Of a stretch of DNA of 19,032 bases, positions 7,956-16,818 are shown one piece after another (position 1 is the first letter of the stretch; every line of letters begins with the position of its first letter). Under the pieces are notes generated by a model that saw only the letters and a program-made list of their open reading frames with translations, was not told the origin of the DNA and made no database searches. Source of the stretch: JBNJEM01 sp051745935 (lineage in GTDB: Bacteria > Planctomycetota > Planctomycetia > Pirellulales > Pirellulaceae); contig JBNJEM010000072.1 of assembly GCA_051745935.1 (NCBI GenBank), positions 1 to 19,032 of the forward strand, written 5' to 3'. A program made the position numbers and the translations under genes.

Positions 7956-8437
7956 GGGGCTATCCGACGGGACCCGTGATTCGAGGCATTCACTGACGAT
8001 AGGCTGCGAGACACATAAGGCGATGTTTCGTTGTCTGGCCAACGCCCCGCAAGGGAGGAACGAAGACAAAGCCTTGTTAAACGGCGCGGGCTGGAAATCG
8101 TCTGTTTCATTTCCGACCAGAAGGCGAGCCCACAGCCGTAAAAAGTATACCGCGCCAGCCGATCGGCGGCGATAGACGTTAGCCTTCGCGGGCGGAAGCG
8201 ATTTGTCAGAGCATGATATACCGGGAAGGATCAAAACCTGAAGGGGGGGCAGCGGCCCAATCGCACTGGAAAAGTTGCTCTCGCGGTCGGCTTCGCGCCG
8301 CTGTTTCCCCTGGCCCGCTCCGCGGCGGAGGCCAACCGGTGTGCTTGCCAGGTGGCTGAAACTGACCACACCCCGGAGGTGGCACTGAGCGGTGCAACTT
8401 CACCCGTCTTTCCCAACTCTTTGCGGATTACCGGCAA
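7956..8437. other. Spacer between purH and trpC
   Basis: 482 bases with no gene I accept. The minus strand stays open in the trpC frame from 7956 to 8369, but its translation (Arg/Ser/Pro-rich, no family similarity seen) looks non-coding. The stretch could be the leader of trpC, and an AT-rich TATACT on the minus strand (complement of about 8144-8149) is a possible -10 element without a clear -35. I found no convincing terminator after purH and no trp leader peptide with Trp codons. Confidence 0.45.
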
Positions 8438-10006
8438 TCAATGCTTGAAATGTCGCCGGCCGGTGAACACCATTGGCACGTCGCGCTCGTTGCAGGCATC
8501 AATCACTTCGTCATCCCGGCGCGACCCACCGGGTTGGATCACCGCCACGATCCCAGCGTCCGCCGCCTTTTGAATGGAGTCGGGAAATGGAAAGAAAGCA
8601 TCCGACGCCAACACGCATCCAGACGCGCGATCCCCGGCCTTGCGGATGGAGATGTCGACGGAGTCAACACGACTCATTTGTCCCGCGCCGACACCGCACA
8701 ATCCGCGATTTTTACAGAGCACGATTGCATTTGACTTGACGCCCCGCCCAATTGTCCAGGCGAAGCGGAGTTCGTCCAATTGCTCGGCGGTTGGTTTCCG
8801 CTGAGTGGGAACGCACCACTGAGCCTCATTGTCTGGGTGGATATCCGCTTCTTGCACCAACATGCCGCCATCAATGTAGCGGTAATGGATGGTTGGCGGT
8901 GGCGTGTTCAGCGCCCCGGTTTCCATCAATCGGACGTTTCGTTTCCATTTGGGACGGGTTGTCAGGATGTCCACTGCTGCTTCATCGAACCCTGGCGCCA
9001 CGATCCCTTCGATAAACAGGCCGGGTTCGGCCAAGACTTCCGCCGTGGCCTGATCGACCCGCTGATTGAATCCCAATACCGAGCCGAAGGCGCTGACCGG
9101 ATCGCCGTCGAGCGCGTGGCGTGTCGCTTCGGCCAACGTTTCGGCCGAGGCCGCGCCGCACGGGTTGGTATGCTTGATCACCACCGCTCCCGCGGCGGGA
9201 AGCAAACGGGCGATCGCCAACGCGCTGTCCAAATCCATCAGGTTGTTGTATGACAACTCCTTGCCGTTCAACTTGCGGGCATTGACCACGTTGGCGCCTC
9301 GCGCTCCTTTTTCCATGTACAGCGAGGCCTCTTGATGGGGGTTCTCGCCGTATCGCAGAACCGCCTTCTGCTCCAACGCCACATTCAAAGAGGGGGGGAA
9401 CAGATTTCCTGATTCAAGCGACTCGAAGTAGTCAGCTATGGCTCGATCATACGAGGCGGTATGGGCGAACGCATCGCCCGCTAGTCGTTGACGTAGTTGC
9501 AGCGACGTCGCTCCCTGGTCCGACAGCTCCCGGAGGATCGCCGCGTATTGTTCGGGGTGCGTGGCCACCGTGACGTAGGCGTGGTTTTTGGCTGCTGCCC
9601 GGACCAGGCTCGGCCCGCCAATGTCAATTTGCTCGATTGCCTCTTCCAGCTTTACTCCCTCGCGTTGAATTGTCGCCTCGAACGGGTACAGGTTCACGAC
9701 CACCAGCTCAAACGGCACCATGGCATGCGTGTCCAACGCCGCCATGTCGCCCTCTCGGTCACGGCGAGCGAGAATTCCGCCAAAGACCTTTGGGTGGAGC
9801 GTTTTGAGGCGGCCACCCATCATCTCCGGAAAGCCGGTGTAGCTGGAGACCTCATGGACATCCAGCCCTTCCTCTTCCAAGTAGCGGGCGGTCCCACCCG
9901 TACTGTAAATCTCAACACCGGCTTCAGCCAGCGCGCGGGCAAAGCCGCTCAACCCAAACTTGTCACTGACACTCACGAGCGCGCGTTTGATTGGTAAACG
10001 GTCCAT
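8438..10006 (-). CDS. purH: Bifunctional AICAR formyltransferase / IMP cyclohydrolase
   Basis: 522 residues, full length for the family. It carries out the last two steps of IMP synthesis: formylation of AICAR with 10-formyl-tetrahydrofolate, then ring closure to IMP, in the cytoplasm. The N-terminal cyclohydrolase half has IYSTGGTARYL (33-43), GGRLKTLHPKVFGGILARR (64-82), VVVNLYPFE and DIGGPSLVRAAAKNHAYV. The transferase half has LRYGENPHQ (217-225) and the catalytic Lys278-His279 in VIKHTNPCG. It ends with the typical MVFTGRRHFKH. ATG 10006 gives the standard opening (IKRALVSVSDKFGL from residue 6). It appears to be its own unit: a 605-base spacer lies upstream and 482 bases separate it from trpC. 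A possible structured leader lies at 10223-10335. Confidence 0.98.
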   Translation of the reverse strand: MDRLPIKRALVSVSDKFGLSGFARALAEAGVEIYSTGGTARYLEEEGLDVHEVSSYTGFPEMMGGRLKTLHPKVFGGILARRDREGDMAALDTHAMVPFELVVVNLYPFEATIQREGVKLEEAIEQIDIGGPSLVRAAAKNHAYVTVATHPEQYAAILRELSDQGATSLQLRQRLAGDAFAHTASYDRAIADYFESLESGNLFPPSLNVALEQKAVLRYGENPHQEASLYMEKGARGANVVNARKLNGKELSYNNLMDLDSALAIARLLPAAGAVVIKHTNPCGAASAETLAEATRHALDGDPVSAFGSVLGFNQRVDQATAEVLAEPGLFIEGIVAPGFDEAAVDILTTRPKWKRNVRLMETGALNTPPPTIHYRYIDGGMLVQEADIHPDNEAQWCVPTQRKPTAEQLDELRFAWTIGRGVKSNAIVLCKNRGLCGVGAGQMSRVDSVDISIRKAGDRASGCVLASDAFFPFPDSIQKAADAGIVAVIQPGGSRRDDEVIDACNERDVPMVFTGRRHFKH

Positions 10007-10137
10007 CAGTTTCTTTCATCCAACTGGAAGCTTGTCGCACGTACGAGGCCGGTAGGCGGTCCGATTCGAGCCTCTGTTTCCTTGGCACGGCCCCGGTTAG
10101 TTCAGTTGTTTATGCCGGTCGCGGATGACTTTGTCCG

Positions 10138-10214
10138 CCGCGAGTCCGAGCAACGGGAGGACGGCTGGCCCCGGGCAGCTTTCCACCCGGACAAATCCGA
10201 CCGCCTGAAGGATA
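10138..10214 (+). repeat. 77-base dispersed repeat, copy B
   Basis: Matches copy A (3488-3564) at 69 of 77 bases, without gaps and in the same orientation. It lies 131 bases upstream of the purH start, next to the inverted-repeat element at 10223-10335. Its CCGGG...CCCGG pair could form a 5-base stem with a 10-base loop. Confidence 0.85.
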
Positions 10215-10222
10215 TCTCGCCC

Positions 10223-10335
10223 ATCCATTTCTTATTGGTGTACGGTGTGAGCGTTTGTCGGTCAACCAGGGAGCCCCCTGGACGAGGGCACGATCCCCGC
10301 CCCGGAGGCGCTCACTGAGATCGTGACGAATGGAT
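10223..10335 (-). ncRNA. Candidate structured RNA or leader upstream of purH
   Basis: Three nested inverted repeats share one centre region. The outer arms are ATCCATT (10223-10229) and AATGGAT (10329-10335), the middle arms GTGAGCG (10247-10253) and CGCTCAC (10309-10315), and the inner hairpin is CCAGGG-AGCC-CCCTGG (10266-10281). On the minus strand this would form a long hairpin with an asymmetric internal loop, about 215 bases before the purH start. Each 7-base pair could arise by chance in a region of this size; the nesting is what makes it notable. I do not see the conserved core of the ZTP (pfl) riboswitch known upstream of some purH genes. A small RNA of 6S-like shape is an alternative. 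The strand is assigned from purH orientation only. Confidence 0.25.
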
Positions 10336-10533
10336 ATAATCAAGCATCGATTGCAAGATCGGGGCGCGTTATCCCAAAACCGCAGCCAAGTCTTCAGGGG
10401 TTGCTGGATGCCGTCGGCGTGACCCTACCCAAGTCCATGTCGACCGAGGCGTCCAAGTGTCCACTAGAGAGACACGCACGGAACAACGCAAAACCCATTG
10501 ATATGAAACCACTTAATGGCCGTTCTCTTGTCA

Positions 10534-10551
10534 GGATCTACTGGAAGATCC
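10534..10551 (-). terminator. Weak hairpin after the beta-propeller gene
   Basis: GGATCT-ACTGGA-AGATCC has 6-base arms and a 6-base loop, about 60 bases beyond the stop codon of the beta-propeller gene. No T-tract follows on the minus strand, so intrinsic termination is doubtful. Confidence 0.2.
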
Positions 10552-10611
10552 GCTGAAACCAGGACGTCTCAGGCTAAAGCCGAATTCTTCTTGGGCAGGC
10601 CACGTCGCGCT

Positions 10612-12063
10612 CTACCGAAATGGATCTTCTTCTTCCTTGGGCGAGGGGGGCGTGGATTCCGTCTCGAGTGGCTCGGTGGCCGGGACCTTTTTACCCTCGG
10701 GTTCCGTTTTTTCTTCGGCGGGTTCCTTGGGGGACTCCACAAGGTGTAGAGTGGGCAGATCGGCCTCCAGCTCGTGGAAGCACTGGAGGGCGCCATTTTG
10801 GGTGACAATGTAAATTCGATCCGTTTTCATGTTTGGAAAGGCCTGATCGGTCAAGTTCAAGGGGATTTGACTAACGGGACGTCCCGTTGCCAGGTCCAAG
10901 GCGACCAATTCCTTTCGCTCGGTCATACAGTAGACATTATTGTCCGTGGCGGCCACGAATTCCTGAGCGTGTTGGTAGGATTTTGGCCAGAGCGCTTCGC
11001 CGGTGGCGGTTGACACGGCAAGGAGACCAGAGTCCCGGGTTACCACGAAGACATGATCCTTGACGGCGGCGGCGGGTTGGCTTGTTTGGTAGCCGGTGGC
11101 GTATCGCCACATCAGTTGTTTGCTTCCCAGGTCAAAACTGTACAGATCGCCCGTGGTCGTCATGGCCAGAATCTGGTCGGGTGGCACATAGCGGATGGGG
11201 CCCGCCAGTTCATTTTTCACGCGGAGGCGAGCTCGGACTCCGCGTTCGCTTTCGGTAATCACCGTGATCAGGCCTTCCTGGTTGGCACAAACCACGCGCC
11301 CACCCGCAATGGTGGGTGAAATCTCGGTTCTCCCGAGGGAGGGGTAGGTCTTCAGCCAGGAGGGCGCGTCGGGCCCAATGGTGTAGGCTTTTAGGAGCCC
11401 GTTCAGCAAGGGGAGGTAGACGTGGTTGCCAGAGATGGCGGGCCCGGCCCCCGGCCCCCCCACGACACGTCGTTCTTCCAGAATTTCGCCATTTTCGGTT
11501 TCCAGGATGTACAACGTTTGACCATTCACAATGGCCAAACGGGTGTCGGTGGCGGCCGGCGCGCTGGTGGGATACCGCATGGTGCCCACGGCTTGTGTCC
11601 AGCGAGGGCGTCCGGTTTCCGCGTCGATGGCATGGATCATGCCACTGTTGGTGCTCGCGTACAGGGTGGCGTCGGGGACCACGCTTTGTTCGATCCGCGA
11701 ATCGATCCCCAGCCGTTTCAGGAGGTCGGCTTTATCGGCTGCCGCGTCCTCGGCGCCTTCTTCCCCCAGTGGTTCTCCAAAAATGTCCAGGTCGCGGTCC
11801 GAGAAGGAAGAAATGGGGCCACGATCAGGGATCACGCGGACAATGGTTTGGGCTTGGGTCGAGTTGACGTGTAAACAGAATTCAACGGTGCTATGGCTCC
11901 CCGGGGCAATTCGAAGTTGAGTGTACCAAGCCCGGGTGATGCCATGTCGATTTGCCATGCCAAGGGGAACCAGTCTGGACTCATCCACTTGAGCGCGGAG
12001 TCCATAAGTGTTTGACAGGCTAACAAGCAATACGAGGCAGGAAACTGCGATTCGGCGCATCAT
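10612..12063 (-). CDS. Exported PQQ-repeat beta-propeller protein
   Basis: 483 residues from ATG 12063 (a second ATG follows at 12060). A signal peptide is clear: MMRRIAVSCLVLLVSLSNTYG. A domain without obvious repeats (about 26-130) precedes a run of PQQ-like blades, such as LYASTNSGMIHAIDAETGRP (134-153), GDLYSFDLGSKQLMWRYATG (305-324), GLLAVSTATGEALWP (346-360) and ELVALDLATGRPV (385-397). Such propellers usually bind partners or substrates; I see no dehydrogenase active site, so an enzyme role is unlikely. A charged P/E/K-rich tail (444-483, ending EEEDPFR) looks disordered. The location is outside the cytoplasmic membrane. The frame is open 63 codons further upstream, but an Arg-rich extension before a signal peptide is implausible. 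It is a single gene, divergent from the 1323-residue gene. Confidence 0.92.
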   Translation of the reverse strand: MMRRIAVSCLVLLVSLSNTYGLRAQVDESRLVPLGMANRHGITRAWYTQLRIAPGSHSTVEFCLHVNSTQAQTIVRVIPDRGPISSFSDRDLDIFGEPLGEEGAEDAAADKADLLKRLGIDSRIEQSVVPDATLYASTNSGMIHAIDAETGRPRWTQAVGTMRYPTSAPAATDTRLAIVNGQTLYILETENGEILEERRVVGGPGAGPAISGNHVYLPLLNGLLKAYTIGPDAPSWLKTYPSLGRTEISPTIAGGRVVCANQEGLITVITESERGVRARLRVKNELAGPIRYVPPDQILAMTTTGDLYSFDLGSKQLMWRYATGYQTSQPAAAVKDHVFVVTRDSGLLAVSTATGEALWPKSYQHAQEFVAATDNNVYCMTERKELVALDLATGRPVSQIPLNLTDQAFPNMKTDRIYIVTQNGALQCFHELEADLPTLHLVESPKEPAEEKTEPEGKKVPATEPLETESTPPSPKEEEDPFR

Positions 12064-12846
12064 CGGGTCTCTTCGCTGGCTGGGAACAATTGGTTCAAAA
12101 AAGTGCTTGCCCATGGCTTGTTCAACTCCCGCGAATCGTCGTGCTTGGGATTTCAAGATGGCCGGGCGACTTCCTGACAACCGGTTCCGCGGGTGGGGCT
12201 GTGCTCGGAGCCAGTCCCAGCCGTCCCGTCGTAGCGGGGAAACTCGACGCACTGGGGCCCCAATACTGGGCCAACGGGGAAAAACTTTCCCACTGGCGGC
12301 GGGTGAAATCGGCGATACTGAGCCACGTTCGAGTCATCTCTGATTCTGGGTCGTATCAGTGGGGCCGGCTAATTCAACCGTTCCGTTCGTGGCGGCCAAC
12401 CCTGTTACTCCATCATAACCAGCAACGAAGCGGTTTGCACCTCAAAAAACGCCCGCGAGAACAGGATTGAAGGGGGGGCCGGCGGGACTGGTCTGTCATC
12501 CTGTCGGGGTTGGAGGTGGATCCTCCGTTCTTTTGGCAATCCATGGGCGCCCTTTATCCTGGGGCCGCTAGACCGCTTCGGTATGGCCCCCTACCATGAC
12601 AGTCGGTTTTTTTATGTCGTCGCGTGTTGGACGCGTTGGGTCGGATCGGTGGTTCGGGGCGATTCATCCTTCCGTCGGTGGAACGCGGGGCGAATGAATT
12701 CCGTTTGCGATACCAAATAGGTGCCATGCGGCCGCCGACCCCCCTATAGCGGGAACACGAACGAGTGATGTCGGTGCGGCCCGCGTCGTTTGAAGAACCG
12801 TTTGGGCGGCCGCGTTTCACCGGCAAGATTCTTTGGAGTCCATGTG
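12064..12846. other. Long divergent spacer before the 1323-residue gene
   Basis: 783 bases between divergent genes, expected to hold both promoters. No protein gene is supported. It holds a GGGAAA-AAC-TTTCCC hairpin (12277-12291), the palindrome TGGGGCCCCA near 12253-12262, and a hairpin plus T-tract (12561-12613). That is much structure for a simple promoter region, and a small RNA gene between about 12350 and 12613 is possible but unproven. Confidence 0.45.
12561..12613 (+). terminator. Orphan terminator-like hairpin with T-tract
   Basis: GGGGCC (12561-12566) pairs with GGCCCC (12585-12590), and inside it ACCG-CTT-CGGT (12572-12582) forms a second stem. Seven T residues follow at 12607-12613, about 16 bases after the hairpin, which is farther than usual. 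An alternative pairing, AGACCG (12570-12575) with CGGTTT (12604-12609), would bring the stem up to the T-tract. No plus-strand gene ends nearby. Confidence 0.3.
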
Positions 12847-15800
12847 ATGTCAAGTCGAGTGCTTGGGCCGAAGGATCGGCAATTGACCGACCGAATCCTT
12901 GGCTACTTGAATTTTTCGTCCGGTGCTTCCGATTCGCAGTTTTTGTCGAGCCTCAATCAGCTGTTTTCTCGCGTGGCGGGCGAACAGCCGGCGTGGCGTT
13001 TAGCCGTGAGGGCTTTGGAGCGGGAGCTGCCCCGCTTGCGGGAGCGATCGTCCACGTTTTCGGATATATCGCAGGCCCAGGGACTGTTGCGGATCTTGCG
13101 GGAGGAATTGTTACCGGCCTATCAGGCTTTTCACGCTGACCTGCTGTTTCACCATTCAGAATCTTCGCTATTCCGTCCCTTTTTCGTGGGACGAGCTTGC
13201 GAGGTGATCTTGCAGCAGGGAACGTCATGGGAGGCCCGCCGGCGGATCGTTGATCGATCGATCCAGCAGCTGAACGATTACATTGGCTATCGTCCGGTTG
13301 CCACGCTCGAGTCACGTCGCCACGAGCCGTATTCGCACGAGTGGGTGCGTCCCATTCCCTTATACATCGAGGGGGCGGGGGTGGAGCTAGGCGAGTACCA
13401 CGACGTGGTGGAGCGAGCTTTGGAGATCATTCGTTCGACGGATCAATCCATCCTCCGAGCGGCCCACTTTGATCCATCGGCGTTACGGGAACTTGCGGTG
13501 GATCCACGGGCCTATGATTTTGACCATCCGGTCAGTAAGCGGCCCAACTATCATTTTGGTCAATGGGATCCGCATTCGATCGACAACACGGGGCGTTATC
13601 GGCGATTCGTGGTCCAGGAGGTGACCCTGCAGGCTTTGATGGCCCGGTTGGCGGACGTCGAGGGCGTCCCGCATGAGGAATTGGTTTTTGAGGCAGCGGG
13701 AGTTCTGGCTGGCACGATGCTGATGGCCTCGGGCATCAGTGGGAGTGGGCCGGACACGCACGATTCGACGGAAACGCTTTCTCACTTGTTATCGAGCGTG
13801 GCGGCCTATCGAGACACCTTTTACGATGAACTGATGGCTCAGGCGGCGCCTGAACACCGGAAACGGTTGGAGCGGGAGGCGGTGGCGCGTCACCAACCAT
13901 TCGGCGGCGCCCGCCAGCACTTGAACGCCTGGCTCTCACGTCGGCGTGCCAGCCAGCTGGAGCATATGCAGTTGGCCCGAGTTTTTGCTCAGATGGGATA
14001 TCCGGAGGCGGCGGAACGTCAAGCCAGAGTGGTGCCGACAACCTCGGCGCGAATGCGGTGCGAAATTGATTGCCGCCTGGCGGCTGGCCAGGACGCGGTG
14101 GAGGACGGCCGACTGGTGGAGGCGACACGATTGGCCGACGAGATCGTGGATCGGCTGAATCGCGGCATCGAGTGTGGTGCGTTCATCGATCCGTGGAACA
14201 TTCTGGGGTTCGACGCTCATTTCAGTCTGTTTCCGGCGTTGGAAAACAGCGTGCACGATCATCGGGCGGACGAATTGCTCGATGTGTTGCAGGAACTCTT
14301 TGGGTTGTTTTCCCGCATTTGGAGTACGGCGGCGGCGGAGGACCGGGGGGAGGTATGCGAGCAAGTCCGCCAGCGATTCTCGGATATTGCCTCGTGGTGG
14401 CATCAATTCGCGGCGCACGAAGTATCCAGCGTGGAGGCCGTGGACCCGTGGGATGTGTTTCAAGCGGCCGAGCACGTGGCCGAGAGCTTGAATCTGTGGC
14501 ACAAAGGAGGCGCCGCGGCGGGGAACGTGCGCTTCTGGGCCCCCCACGCTCACATGTTCGATTCCCCTCGAGCCTTCTCTTTGGTCATCGAAGCCTTGTT
14601 GGAACGGAAAGACTTCGTGGCTTCAATGGCGCTGCTCATCCGCTGGCTCAATCAGGCGGAGACCGTCTCGTTGGAACGAGCCGACAGTTCCTTTCACGAG
14701 CTGGTTCAAAAATGGCTGGTGAGCTTGCTGGACGTGTCGGAAACCGCCGAGGCGGAGAATTTGCCGCAATCGCCGCGTACGCTGATCCGCAGGTTTTTCG
14801 ACTTCCTGGAAGCGAACGCCGAGGAGTACTGGAACGTCCCACGTTTCGAGTTGCGAACCTCGTCCGGTCATGACGAATCGCCCCCCGCCTTGACCGCCGA
14901 TCCCGAAGAGGAAGAGGAAGATGAACAGCTCTACAGCGCCGCCTATGACGACGTGGTGTACCGAGACAGCACGGACGACGGCATCGATGCGAGTCTCTTT
15001 GACGTGGGGGATGCGAGTACTGACGAGTTATCCCAGGAGTCGCAACGCATTTCGGAACGTACGGATTTTCTGAGCTCGCTCGCGCGACTCCGGAAATTGA
15101 CGGCATTGGCCGGCCCCCTCTTCGGTGACGACGAAGATGATCACGCGTCGCACTCCTCCAACTCTTCCGAGTGCATGACCATGATGCGGAATTGGATCCG
15201 TCACGCGATCTCCAATCATCGCCAATTGATCGAGCTGTTGGAAACCGTGCGTGGTTATCGCATTCCAACCACGGGAACGGATTCGGAAGCCTTGGTTCAG
15301 TACGATCGGCAACGGGTCATCAAGGATGCGCTGCTCGAGCGGATCGCGGCCACCTGCGTGGAGATTTCCACCAGCGGGCAAATCATGCTGGCTGCCCTGG
15401 CCGCGCGTTCCCCGGAGCATGACGACGAGATCATGCAACTGGCGACCGAATTCGGGAAAGAGGCCACGGTCATGGTACAGGTCATGGCGGCGGTCATAGG
15501 GGGGGACAACCCCCGACTGGCCGAACTCTGGCCAGCGCTGCAACAAGCGTTGGCTGACAAGACTCTGCTCTATTTGCCCTTGTCCAAGCAAGGAAACGTG
15601 CGGCAGATCGTGGCGGCTCGCTGCCGGCAATGCCAGTTTCAGGATCTGCTCACCTGGCTGCCCCGCCGCGGCCTGTGGGTCGAAACCTGCGAGTTGATTG
15701 AAATGGCTCGGCGAATGGAACGTAACAACCCGGTCGGCCCCGGGGCGGTCACGGAATTTGATGAGTTGTTCAAAGTCGGCTATCGATCACTCGTCGAAAG

Positions 15801-16818
15801 CTTGGTCACGTCATCGGAATCCTGGGCGCAATCCGAAGACGGGAAATCGACGGAAACGGCTTTGGTATCCGAATTGGAAGAATTGACCGAAGTGCTTCTG
15901 GCCAGTTGGTTGAACCATAGCCGCACGCTGCGATTGTCCGTGCTGGAACGCGTTCATGACAAACAGCGATGGAAGGCTCTGGTCAAGTTTATCAAGCGAT
16001 ATGGGCACGATTTATTCACCCAGCGATTCTTCCACCTCGCGAACCTTCGGACCATCTTGCATCAAGGCGTCGGCCAGTGGTTGGAGCGGATGCAACAAGA
16101 GGGCGATAGTGAACTGCGGTTGGTCGAGGAATTGGGAGGTCCCATTTCCCGTGAAGAGGCCGTGGAACATCTCACCCTGATCCTGGAAGCCATTGTTGAG
16201 AATTATGGCGAGTACCGAGACTACAATAGCACCACGACACAATCCGATCGGGGCGAGATGCTGTATATATTACTCGATTTCCTCAGGCTTCGCACGCAAT
16301 ATGATCGCGTGTGCTGGCACTTGAAACCCGTCACTTGGGCGCACGAAATCCTCGTCAATCGACAGCACGGCCAGGCCGCTCGGCTGTGGCGGCAAGCATT
16401 GGGTGGACGGATTACCGAAGAAGCGGAGCGTTTTCTGAGACGACTGCGGGATTTGCAGAAGACCTATTCCATCCGCATGTCCACCGTTTCTGATCGTCTG
16501 GCCGAGCGGTTCATCCGCCCCATGATCATCGACCGGATGTGCGCGTTGGTTCGGCCCGCCATGCAAGAATCCACTCAATCCGGAACCAATCCCTCGTTCG
16601 AATTGCTGGAGCAAGAGGCCGAAGCTTTGGCGCGTGAGTCGACCGGTATCGGCTTCGATGTGCCTGTCTGGCTAATCTCGCTGGAAGAAAAAGCGGCTCA
16701 GGCGCGCATGCCAAGCCACCAATATGACCTGGGGTCGAAAGTCGCTTGCGCGGTCGATCGCGTTCTCCTCTCCAGGGACGAAATCCAAAGAAAGCTCGAG
16801 GCCTGTGCCGAGGATTGA
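12847..16818 (+). CDS. Very large helical protein of unknown function (1323 residues)
   Basis: Not recognised. ATG 12847 is preferred; TTG 12790 in the same frame would add 19 residues. There is no signal peptide or hydrophobic membrane segment, so it is probably cytoplasmic. The sequence looks almost entirely alpha-helical, with amphipathic helices that suggest an alpha-solenoid of TPR/HEAT type, but I cannot define a repeat unit. Notable stretches are an early segment ending FRPFFVGRACEVILQQGTSW, a Trp-rich middle, and strongly acidic low-complexity linkers (about 685-730, with DPEEEEEDE, and about 759-775, with FGDDEDDHASHSSNSSE). The linkers divide it into an N-terminal half and a C-terminal half that begins around MMRNWIRHAISNHRQLIELL. 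I see no catalytic or nucleotide-binding motif. It is transcribed alone, divergent from the beta-propeller gene, and its uninterrupted length proves it is coding. Confidence 0.93.
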   Translation: MSSRVLGPKDRQLTDRILGYLNFSSGASDSQFLSSLNQLFSRVAGEQPAWRLAVRALERELPRLRERSSTFSDISQAQGLLRILREELLPAYQAFHADLLFHHSESSLFRPFFVGRACEVILQQGTSWEARRRIVDRSIQQLNDYIGYRPVATLESRRHEPYSHEWVRPIPLYIEGAGVELGEYHDVVERALEIIRSTDQSILRAAHFDPSALRELAVDPRAYDFDHPVSKRPNYHFGQWDPHSIDNTGRYRRFVVQEVTLQALMARLADVEGVPHEELVFEAAGVLAGTMLMASGISGSGPDTHDSTETLSHLLSSVAAYRDTFYDELMAQAAPEHRKRLEREAVARHQPFGGARQHLNAWLSRRRASQLEHMQLARVFAQMGYPEAAERQARVVPTTSARMRCEIDCRLAAGQDAVEDGRLVEATRLADEIVDRLNRGIECGAFIDPWNILGFDAHFSLFPALENSVHDHRADELLDVLQELFGLFSRIWSTAAAEDRGEVCEQVRQRFSDIASWWHQFAAHEVSSVEAVDPWDVFQAAEHVAESLNLWHKGGAAAGNVRFWAPHAHMFDSPRAFSLVIEALLERKDFVASMALLIRWLNQAETVSLERADSSFHELVQKWLVSLLDVSETAEAENLPQSPRTLIRRFFDFLEANAEEYWNVPRFELRTSSGHDESPPALTADPEEEEEDEQLYSAAYDDVVYRDSTDDGIDASLFDVGDASTDELSQESQRISERTDFLSSLARLRKLTALAGPLFGDDEDDHASHSSNSSECMTMMRNWIRHAISNHRQLIELLETVRGYRIPTTGTDSEALVQYDRQRVIKDALLERIAATCVEISTSGQIMLAALAARSPEHDDEIMQLATEFGKEATVMVQVMAAVIGGDNPRLAELWPALQQALADKTLLYLPLSKQGNVRQIVAARCRQCQFQDLLTWLPRRGLWVETCELIEMARRMERNNPVGPGAVTEFDELFKVGYRSLVESLVTSSESWAQSEDGKSTETALVSELEELTEVLLASWLNHSRTLRLSVLERVHDKQRWKALVKFIKRYGHDLFTQRFFHLANLRTILHQGVGQWLERMQQEGDSELRLVEELGGPISREEAVEHLTLILEAIVENYGEYRDYNSTTTQSDRGEMLYILLDFLRLRTQYDRVCWHLKPVTWAHEILVNRQHGQAARLWRQALGGRITEEAERFLRRLRDLQKTYSIRMSTVSDRLAERFIRPMIIDRMCALVRPAMQESTQSGTNPSFELLEQEAEALARESTGIGFDVPVWLISLEEKAAQARMPSHQYDLGSKVACAVDRVLLSRDEIQRKLEACAED

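Larger units (their letters stand above)
10007..10611. other. Spacer between beta-propeller gene and purH
   Basis: 605 bases without a gene. It is the upstream region of purH (minus strand). It contains copy B of the 77-base repeat (10138-10214), a nested inverted-repeat element (10223-10335) and a small hairpin after the beta-propeller gene (10534-10551). The short open frames that cross it have no recognisable product. Confidence 0.5.

Noticed and set aside
10223..10335. ZTP (pfl) riboswitch upstream of purH
   Set aside because: The location is right, but I cannot find the conserved pfl core sequences; only generic inverted repeats are visible.
12064..12846. tRNA or SRP RNA gene in the divergent spacer
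   Set aside because: No T-loop GGTTCGA-type box with matching acceptor arms and no SRP-type GGAAG core found on either strand by eye.
14070..14873. 267-codon plus-strand frame inside the 1323-residue gene
   Set aside because: Gly/Arg/Ser-rich shadow frame; the enclosing frame is uninterrupted over almost 4 kb.
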